From Pterois miles (Eukaryota > Chordata > Actinopteri > Perciformes > Scorpaenidae), in NCBI GenBank assembly GCA_947000775.1, contig CAMQGK010000567.1, forward strand, positions 24,253,001 through 24,317,000: a DNA stretch of 64,000 bases. The letters run 5' to 3'. Below, piece by piece: positions 24,648-64,000 of this stretch; position 1 is the first letter of the stretch, and each line of letters begins with the position of its first letter. Both the position numbers and the translations under genes were made by a program. The notes beneath the pieces were generated by a model. The model made no database searches. It had not been told where the DNA came from and saw nothing but the letters and a program-made list of their open reading frames with translations.

Positions 24648-25248
24648 CGTCAGTGACTCCAAACAAACAAACAGTTCTCTACACACTCTAGGAAAGCCTG
24701 CGCTCAGGCTAAACCTCTTTCCTTTCACATAATGGGGCCATGTGATCTTAAGGACAATGGCATCACCTCACTGTCATTCCACAAATGACAGGTGTCCGGT
24801 TTTTCAGGTTTTCTCTGGCTGCTCACAGACTGAGTTGCGCCTGGTCTTTGAACTGGGGTCTCAAAGTGCTGTGAACTTTGTAAATTTCTTCAGTGTACTT
24901 TAGGATTCAAAAGAACACAGAACACAAGAACAGGAGCTGTAAATGCTGAAAAGATTCTCGTGTAAAAAGGTAAAAGCATTAATTTATTGAGTGTGAAAAC
25001 TGTCATATTTTGGAACATTTTTCAAGCACCAAGATATGCTTAGTTATGGACTTGATTAGCTAATTAACAATTACAAATCAATAATTTTTTGAGAGTTGAG
25101 AGTTTTTCCTAAAATACTTTCTGTGCCAGGCCTCACATGAGAGACACATTAGGAAACAGTTTAATAGCTTGTCTTTTTATTTTTTTATCATCATCCTCTT
25201 CTTCTCATCATTATTCTCATCATTCTTTTTTTAAAATTAAAGCTCTAT

Positions 25249-25251
<3 letters not shown>

Positions 25252-25317
<66 letters not shown>
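25252..25317. repeat. (TA)n microsatellite
   Basis: An uninterrupted TA run in intergenic DNA. Confidence 0.95.
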
Positions 25318-25395
25318 GCTAATAAGTTATTTTTATTTCAAAGATATATTTTTATTTTTTTCCAAATCCCAGCAATGAGCAATGACATTTTTCTA

Positions 25396-25396
<1 letters not shown>

Positions 25397-25439
<43 letters not shown>

Positions 25440-25474
25440 GTAGTAGTAGTAGTAGTAGTAGTTGTTGTTGTTGT
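25397..25474. repeat. Compound trinucleotide microsatellite (ATT)n(AGT)n(TTG)n
   Basis: Three successive three-base motifs follow one another: about 14 ATT, 8 AGT and 4 TTG units. Confidence 0.95.
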
Positions 25475-25573
25475 ATCATTATTCACAAGATTAAGACAAT
25501 TACAAGACAATAAGAAATCATTACAATTACAAAGTTTTTATCCTCAAAACTGAACAGATATCATATTAGGCAT

Positions 25574-25920
25574 AAGAAGAAGAAGAAGAAGAAGAAGATC
25601 AACCTTTATTAGTCCCGCGAGGGGAAATTCAACTTTTACACTCTGTTTGTTAACGTATACACGGTACGTGCAGACCCGAAACACACACATGCACATGCAT
25701 CAATGGAGAGATGTCAGAGTGAGGGGGCTGCTCCTGACAAGCGCCCCGAGCAGTTGGGGGTTTGGTGCCTTGCTCAGGGGCACCTCGGCAGTGCCCAAGA
25801 GGTAAACTGGCACCTCTCCAGCTACCAGTTCACACTCAGTTCTTGGTCCATCGGGACTTGAACCGGTGACCCTCCGGTTCCCAAGCCAACTCCCTACAGA
25901 CTGAGCTACTGCCGCCCCCA
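25574..25920 (-). mobile_element. tRNA-derived SINE, intact-looking copy
   Basis: Read on minus it begins GGGGCGGCAGTAGCTCAGTC (A-box region TAGCTCAG), has the B-box GGTTCAAGTCC, a body with GGCACTGCCGAGGTGCCCC, then GGGACTAATAAAGGTTGAT and a (CTT)n tail (25,574-25,598 on plus). It is the clean reference for the distorted copies at 14.7 and 38.4 kb. Confidence 0.88.
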
Positions 25921-26099
25921 TAACACATTTACACAGAGAGCACAAAAAAGTTTTTTAATGAAGGAATACATTAATTAAAAAATGAATAATATATAATATC
26001 ATTTATTGGTAGTAGTCTAGCAGTAGCAGCAGTACTAGTAGTTATTAATTTTTAAATTAATTCACTGTCAGCTGTTGTTCTCATCAGCGGCCACTAAGT

Positions 26100-26600
26100 G
26101 GTGCTGTTTTACATCTCGAGCCAGTCTCGGGACGTTTGGCAGATCCCATATTTGGTCATTTTGACCATATAAGGAGTGATGCACGTGACGCCCGTGTTAC
26201 AACGGAAAATGTGACCGTGTGCGGGAAAGGCGAACGTTAGGATAAGGACAAGGTCCTCTTTCCAGGAGAGGAGATGTGTCTCTGCTCGAGAAGCTCTACC
26301 AAACTGGACGTAACGTGGCTGTGAACACACCAGCAGCGTCAGAGGAAACAGGTGAGTAGTCTGTGTTGATAATTATGTAAATTAATTCCACATGTGCTAT
26401 CCTGAGCTGCCAGGAGAGGCTACAACTTTTTGCTAACAGCGTCTTTAACTGTTTTTGCCGCTGTGGTTCAGTGGGTTTTCGTGAACGCGTGTTTGTATCT
26501 TCGTGGACTGTTTGTATTTGCAGAGGTTTTACCGATGAGCTCTTGAACATGAAGAATCCCGTAAAGTAACTGGCTCGGTTATTGTTTGTTTCCTGACCAC
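26100..26600 (+). promoter_or_regulatory. CpG-enriched segment, candidate alternative sun1 promoter/5' exon
   Basis: It contains GCACGTGACGCCCGTG (an E-box CACGTG), GCGGGAAAGGCGAACG and a donor-like CAGGTGAGT at 26,350-26,358. It lies head-to-head with the KDEL gene and 6.7 kb before the first sun1 coding exon. No transcript evidence can be read from sequence alone. Confidence 0.3.
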
Positions 26601-29426
26601 TGAAAAGTGCTGTGGCAGGAGGCTAAGTCAGGCTAATGATCCTGTATACGGGTTCATTGAACGCACCACGTTGTCAAACTGCAGTAAAGAGAAGCCTTGT
26701 TAAACTGCCTTTCAATAAATCACATTTTAACGTAGGCTACACTCCCTGTCTGCGGTGGTTATATTTCCTTGAACTATATATATGGATATAGAGTATCCAT
26801 GTGAAACTAGCGGCTGCAGCTCTGTACACTTCCGTCTTCGTTTTAAATCCGCCAACACTCGCATTTTGTTTTGTGGCAGTAGCTAAATATACTGACTTGT
26901 GTTGCTTTAACCCTCTGACACCCACAGTAGACCTGTTTTAGGTTTTTTATGGGGGTACAGGGGGTCTTTAGGGGGAGATAGCAGGTCAGCAGTAGGTCAC
27001 AGTGAAGTGGTGTACATCATCTAAAAGCTGGGAACCTGAAGATTAATTTATACAGTGTGTCAAGTTGTTTTAATCATAAATCAGAAATAAGCACATTAAC
27101 TTAATTATTCTGAATGAGCTGCAGAAGTATATAAGGGTTTATGAAAATTATGATGGAAGTATATGATGACCAGCCTCATGCTCTGTTATGTGACATAAGT
27201 TGTTGCAGAAATTTCTGGGTTGATATCATTTATTACACAGATTTGGTGCTAAATTTTACATTTTTTACCACTTGAGAACTGATTAAAAATGCAAAAAATC
27301 CCTCAAATACCACATTAGGAAACCAAGACCTTGAGAAACACCACAGGAAAAAGTCATGCTGTGATTTGGTGACAAAAACGTAAGCAATTTTGAGATTTCT
27401 GCGAGAGCTGTACTATTTTTGGCGATTTGGATGGTGAGCACCTCTATTCTGGAAACTGCCCCCTTATTGTCAGCTAGCTAGGGAAGCCATCCATCCTTTG
27501 AATGCTCTAGGTCTCTAGTTTGTGGCTGTAACGTTTCATGAGGCTATGATCGTCTTAGAGGTCCCCACAGGTCATTTTATACAGGGGTCAAGTTTAAAAA
27601 AAAAAAAAAAAAAAAAGTCAGCTTTACAGTGATACCCAATATATGTAATTGTAAGACGTTTAGGGACCCCAGTATGCAGAAATATTCAAACATTTCAGAA
27701 TAGGTGAAAATAACATACTTTAAAAAAAAAAAAAAAACTGCATGTGATTATGATATAATTCACAATGACTGAATTACATTTAGCTGCTTTTATGTTCATG
27801 GTCTGGTATTGTGCATGTTTGTGCGGTTTCAGTCTCACTGGGACATGTGAATACAACAGGGCCATTGTTAATGTTTTAGTAACGTCTTTGCTTTTCCTGC
27901 TATGACAAGTCAAAATGTCTGCTGTGAAAAAAAGTCTATTGTGGAGGGCCCTGATCCCAAACCACTAGACTCAACTAAATGTAATTAAGGTAAAACTAGC
28001 TTCACTTTAACCAACTAGCAGTAAAATTCCCCTTACTCATTGATGCATCCATATTAACAATGTATTGTCTAATAATATACCAGGTAATGGCCATTTTGTT
28101 GACGATACTTTTGCACTTCTTTTGATTAAACACTGTATTATTATTGTATTTACTTAAGTAAAGGATCTGAATACTTTTTGCACCACTGGCTCATCTGAAA
28201 CACGAGGGATACTAAATGAAAAGTCTTATCTTGGCTGAAACAGGGCATGAACAATCCTGTTGTTGAGTCTTTTAGTCCGCCTTCTACAAAGTCTCAGACT
28301 GGATCCAAAGTCCATCTAAAGTGTGTAGACTGTTGTCCAGCAGATGGCGCCTCGCCTATGTCCTTATTTGCTCTCATCAGTTCAGTTATAGGATTCAAAT
28401 TTGTAAGATATCAATATAATTTTTACATATCTCCGTGGAAAATGTCCCGCTTCAACTGTAAACATAAATATCCTGCATTTGAAGGCACTCACTATGCAAA
28501 ATTAACCCTTTCAGTGAGAGTTAGTATTACCTCTAAGGTCCTGAATTATTATTATTTTTTAATCTTATACACACAATATGACGTGTCTTGGTCTTGGATT
28601 CACAGCATTTGCATTTTGATGTATAAAACACATTTTCAGGATGCCTTCTGTTTTATGTGAGTGTGCTGACACTTCAGTAGGAGCCGTGTATTTTATTTGT
28701 GGTATTTTATTTTGTAAGGTGTAATGCTCCTCCAAGCACTAGGGGTGTGTGTGGTGTAAGCAGAGGCTGACCTCAGGGAGCTCATACAGGCCACATGACT
28801 ACAGATGCTGCTGGTTAGAAGAAGCTAACCGCTTCTGACTGTGCTCTGGGGAGGTCATGGCCTGTGTTTTGTGCTCCATTGTGGGTTTGTATGTATAATA
28901 AGACATTGTGGGCTGTTTATGTCTCAACCCAGATTACAATTTATTAGAAGTGATGGATTTGGTATTGGTAAATAAACAGCATGGTATAAAGTATTGGAAC
29001 ATGCCTGAAAGTATAGGTCACTACAGGTCTTCTGTTTCTCCAGCAATACTAATTCTGCTTCTCTCGTCATGAAATGAATGTACAGATGCACAAGAAAACC
29101 CTGGGTTACAGATCCACATTGCAGACTTCTTTGAGTTATAAGCAGTACATTACTCAATATATGGTCTCCTAATTAACATTTTTTGAGCAGTTTTCAGGCC
29201 ATTTTTCATCGTGTTGTTTAATCCTGACTGAACAAAAAGAGAGAACGCTGTAATAACCAGCCTAGTCGTACGGCAGCTCGTGAAATACTCAAAAAATTTA
29301 ATGTATTTATTCGTGTGCACTGACATGAATTTCGTGAAGTGTGAATCGAGAAGTACAGAGACCAGTGAACCAGTGAACGCCTCGTAGGGAAGACAAATGG
29401 ATTTAATAATGAGGAATAATGTGGAA

Positions 29427-29507
29427 GATGGATGGATGGATGGATGGATGGATGGATGTTTCTTCTTGTTTTTACTGGCTGTGTGAACTAATTAAGTAAA
29501 TATACTA

Positions 29508-29544
<37 letters not shown>
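29427..29544. repeat. (GATG)n and (AAT)n microsatellites
   Basis: About 8 GATG units (29,427-29,458) and about 11 AAT units (29,511-29,544). Loose AAT/ACT triplet-rich sequence then continues to about 30,065. Confidence 0.9.
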
Positions 29545-29548
<4 letters not shown>

Positions 29549-30099
29549 TATTGGGGGACTGAAGACAGATGTTTCTTCGTGTTTTTACTGGATGGACTCT
29601 GATGAGCTGTGTGTCAACTAATTAAGTAAATATTACAGGTAATAATAACAATAAAAATATAACAATATTAATAATTAATAATAATAACTAATATTATTAT
29701 TATTCAAAACAGATGTTTCTTGTTTTCATTGGATGAACTTTGATGAGCTGTATGTCAACTAATTAATTAATCAATACATTAATTAATTAATACTACTGTT
29801 ACTCCTTATAATAATAACAATAATAATATTTTATACTACTAGAATCAATAAAGTAATTTATACTACTAATAACAATGATAATATTTAATACTACTATTAC
29901 TAATATAATAATGATGATAATAATATTTACTACTACTGCTAATATTTAATACTACTACTAAAAATAATGATAATATTTAATTCTACTTCTGTAATAATAA
30001 TATTTACTGCTGCTTCAACTACTACTAATAACAATAATAACAACCATCATCATAATCATAATAGTAACACATGTTATTAGTGAACTATATCCTCGATCC

Positions 30100-30640
30100 G
30101 TACTGATGTCGGGTGTGTTTCGGGTTGTGCTGGTGGCAGCTGTGGGACAGCTGTGGGACGGGGACCTCCAGTTTCAGCTGAAACTCCTCCGGGGTTCAGT
30201 GTCACCGTTAACAATAGTGAGCGGTCCTCTGAAAGCGCGGAGCTCCGGCAGCAGGCCGCCGCATGCAGCTGCAGCAGCGCCGCTCTCCTCCAATAGATTT
30301 GAAGTGTGCGCCCTGGCCGACAATGGAGGGCCCGGGAGTGGGAGGATCAGCTCGGCAGCGATCCTTCTGGCTTTGTTACGCCCGGGAAGCCATTTTGGAA
30401 ATCTGCTTGTTGTGCACTAGCATAACACTCTCAAGCTACTAGCAAACTTTTGTGTTTTTTCACCAGAAAAACGTCGTTTAGGATCCGCGGGTCCGCAGTA
30501 ATAAATCATCTTTGGGTGTCCGCGCGTCGGGATGCTGGCAGAAGTTTGCGCATCTTCCGTGATAGTAACGTGTGGATCTTTTTGCTTTGGATTACGCTCT
30601 TAAAGTATAATAACATACATGGACTCTAACCACGCGGGCA
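30100..30640 (+). promoter_or_regulatory. sun1: CpG island, best candidate sun1 promoter
   Basis: This is one of the densest CpG blocks in the window, with GCGCGGAGCTCCGGCAGCAG, GGCCGCCGCATGC, GCCCGGGAGTGGG and ACGCCCGGGAAGCCATTTTG (a YY1-like GCCATTTTG). It lies 2.5-3 kb before the first coding exon on the same strand. An open frame of 104 codons inside it has no family resemblance and is best read as GC-rich promoter or UTR. Confidence 0.5.
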
Positions 30641-31808
30641 AGTTGACAAGCTACTATAAATGTTAATGTAGCTGCAGTTATCTGTTGTGAATGTGGTTTT
30701 ATCTCGGTTGGTTTTGTCCTTGCTGAGCTCCTTTACCCACAACTAACGCTTTCTCAGGCCTGATTTTCTTGGGTGATTTTTTTACACATCTGCGACATTA
30801 TCAGATATTAAATGTGCTATCCTCCTTTAAGAGTGGGCTACGTGTTTTAACAGAAATGTGAAATGAACCTGTAGGCTATGATAACAAATGTGAATCTTTG
30901 CGCAAGCCTGTAAGTCGGCGCTTTCACGAGTGACTGCGATGTCTAAATGCATGCAGACTAAATTTAGCACTGGGCAATGTGAGAATGTAACAGGCTTGTA
31001 TATCATTTAGCCGGACACTATGTCCAGTTATTATTAAACCTTGATATTAAACGGCGCCGGTGTGAAACCCTGTTTTGACTGGTGACAGGACTCTGTAGTT
31101 TGCCCTCTTAGTCGCAGGTGGTTTGCGTAAAAGGAGCCAGCAAAACAAACAGCACCATGGAGAAGGTGTCACAATCCAGCATGTTCAACACTGTAGTTGT
31201 GTGTTTGTAGGTTGAATGCATGCTCTGTTATTGTTGAACCTGTCTCCTGAATTATGAGCTCAGCCATGAAATACTGTAATATTCCTGTAAGCTGCAGAAC
31301 ATACATTGCTTTTTATTAAGAATCCTTATTTTCAGTTGATGTGTTGTAGGAGCCGGCTGGTATTTGACTTCCACCCACATTCATGATTCGCCACACCAGA
31401 CAGTAGACAAGTCAACATCAAACTAATCCCGGCCGAATTAAAGTAGTCCCTCCTCGGCTTTTGGATATTTGTTTCTGTTTATCCGTCTTTTCGGCTTGGA
31501 GAGTTGGATGCGGATTTGAAACATGATTAAGATTATTGGTTGAGACTTTGGTGGTGGATTTTAGGAAAAGCCATCTGTTTTATTTGCCGCTACGTTTTTG
31601 CATTGTTGAAAGTTGTAGTAGGAGTTCCCTTCATACTCAGGATGTATGAGGAAGTTTAAACCACATGGATAGAGCAGTATGAAGCATGGTTGTGTTGTTA
31701 TGAGCACAAGACAAGGGTTAAACCTTTATATAAACTGGAAAGAATCAGTAAGCTTTACTTTTCATAGCTGACTACCGGAATTATAGTATGACAATATACA
31801 CCCAGTTG

Positions 31809-32278
31809 CCAGTTTATTAGGTACACCTAGCTAAAACTAATGCTGAGTGTAGACTAATACACTGGTCCTGCAATAAATCCTACCTTCATGAAGGTTTAAT
31901 GTTCAGTTTTTGTTGACGTTAAGCTTTTTCTGCTAGTAAATGAGATGTTATACATGCCCGAGCTAAACCTTTAAATTAGGCTGATTTAAAAAAAAATAAA
32001 TAAATAAATGAAATCAACAGGGATTTAAGCAACTATTGTAATGTACTAACATACAATACATACAATGAATATGCTCCAGTAATTTTACCTTGCTGATCAT
32101 TATAAAATGCACTTCATTCAAACTTGATAGAAACGAAATAAGTCTTTCCACTGTTTCAAATATCATCAACTCTGGTTGCGTTCTACAGAAGCTTGGCATT
32201 AGTAGCTTTAAATATGTTATTAGCAGCACTGCTGTATTAGACTGCATTCGTTTTAGCTTGGTGCGCCTAATAAACTGG
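31809..32278. mobile_element. Short DNA transposon (MITE) with 18-bp inverted ends
   Basis: The left end CCAGTTTATTAGGTACAC and the right end, reverse-complemented, CCAGTTTATTAGGCGCAC differ at 2 of 18 positions. The interior has no long frame. The frames at 32,014-32,325 are chance. Confidence 0.75.
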
Positions 32279-33070
32279 AGTTTATTATAATAGCAGTATT
32301 TGCACAGTTTGTTGCCATAATGCAAGTTACCCTACGAGAGGCTCAACCCTCAGAGCAGTTGTTTCCCGCCCATTGCCTAAAACTCAGCCCCACCCCTTGC
32401 TGTTTTCCTTGGTTTCATAATACTGCTCGTTGTCCGTGTGGAGCTTACCCAAGCAGGCACTGTAGGAGTAGCTGTCCTGGTGAGGAGTCTACTTAACACA
32501 ACAGGAAGGGAGAGGATCGCCATTCTCTCTGTGCTGTCTCTACCAGCCATTCCTGTGAGCTGCCGACCGGAGGAGGAGAGACAAGTCATTCATTACCATT
32601 ACGGCTCCGTCAACAACCAGCCGGAGCCAACATGCAGGAAGAGGTCGGCCAACTCTCGTCCACAGTGGCGTTGTTGTGCTCCTGAGGAAAAGGAATGTCC
32701 AGCAGCTCTCATTAGGGCGTGCTGGGCTTTCTGACATATTTGTACAGCGTAGCAGTAACCGGTGGTTGTGTTTTGTTGGAGAGCAGCCCAGGGAATAGCA
32801 CTAGAATTGATATTTTTTGGGGGGAATTTTACCAGTGCTGTTTTGTATATACTGTGTAGATGCGGCTCTGAATCAGTTTGAAAAACACAATACACACAAC
32901 TTGAGCTCATTAGCAGAACTCATTTGTCTGCAAGAGACAGGCTGAACAAGGCAATGCATGTGTTTTCTTTTTTTGTGAGCATGTATGGTAGTTAGTGCTT
33001 GTTGTTATCCCTCTCCACCATGTCATCTCTGGCTTAAAGAGTCCTGTCCCTTGCGTCCTGATTCTTGCAG

Positions 33071-63752
<30,682 letters not shown>

Positions 63753-64000
63753 ATCAACCACTACCATACACACTCATATATATGACATATCATCCTACCT
63801 GTACATAGCTCTTGCCAACTTCTTTTAAATGGAGGGGACTTGGCAGTACTCTGTGGACATTTTTTTTGTACAGAAGAGACACTGAAGTTGTGGATTGTTA
63901 AAGGAATGTGCCCAGACTGAATCACGGACATGTATTTTATAATGCTGAAAGAATCACAGGAAAGTCTGTATGGGGAGTGTAAATGATAGAATAGAACCAC
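63753..64000 (+). other. sun1: sun1 3' UTR (continues past the window)
   Basis: No AATAAA is seen before the window edge, so the transcript end lies outside. The sequence is otherwise unremarkable. Confidence 0.7.

Larger units (their letters stand above)
24750..26050. other. Intergenic spacer between the KDEL gene and sun1 5' region
   Basis: It holds microsatellites and a SINE (listed separately). No exon was recognised. It is AT-rich between 25,140 and 25,560. Confidence 0.5.

Noticed and set aside
25840..25920. tRNA gene on the minus strand
   Set aside because: The A- and B-box match belongs to a tRNA-derived SINE head with a SINE body and tail; a proper cloverleaf with CCA-adjacent acceptor stem is not evident.
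28247..28660. 137-codon open frame with several cysteines
   Set aside because: AT-rich composition, no signal peptide or domain, and no splice context; it resembles a chance frame.
30106..30420. 104-codon frame in the CpG island
   Set aside because: No family resemblance, no splice partner, and its composition is explained by the CpG island; more likely promoter or 5' UTR.

Overview
The window is nuclear DNA from a bony fish, most likely a percomorph teleost. The evidence is GT-AG introns with small vertebrate-type exons, dense microsatellites, fish-type tRNA-derived SINEs, a fish LINE tail and many non-autonomous DNA transposons. There are no operons, CRISPR arrays, structural RNA genes or prokaryotic features. 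Most longer open frames are chance frames or translated simple repeats. I rebuilt three protein-coding genes by reading splice sites and phases by eye, using remembered vertebrate family sequences as a guide; no search was run.

Layout. 1-9,100: intergenic and repeat-rich, with one doubtful exon at the left edge. 10,085-22,640 (minus): ccp110 (CP110, centriole distal-end cap), 12 coding exons plus a noncoding first exon, 807 aa predicted, all phases consistent. 23,792-24,647 (minus): a compact five-exon gene for a 166-aa secreted-type protein with six cysteines in a canopy/saposin-like spacing and a C-terminal KDEL. 24,750-33,070: intergenic or 5' region of sun1, with CpG-rich segments near 26.1-26.6 and 30.1-30.6 kb that are candidate sun1 promoters. 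33,071-63,752 (plus): sun1 (inner nuclear membrane LINC-complex protein), 22 coding exons, 1,083 aa predicted, with a 14.6-kb first coding intron; the 3' UTR runs off the right edge.

How the genes relate. CP110 caps centrioles and restrains ciliogenesis. SUN1 spans the inner nuclear membrane and binds KASH proteins that reach the cytoskeleton. The KDEL protein should sit in the ER lumen, possibly as a folding helper. Nothing in the sequence shows that they are co-regulated; ccp110 and the KDEL gene are tandem on minus and sun1 points away from them.

I see no convincing undescribed multi-gene system. The points most worth a second look are: the KDEL gene, which I could not name; (TG)n microsatellites that form the splice-acceptor tract of one exon in ccp110 and one in sun1; a 33-copy 29-bp minisatellite in a sun1 intron; several nested transposons with visible target duplications or inverted arms; and two stretches where a common SINE appears corrupted into G/A homopolymers, probably consensus errors.
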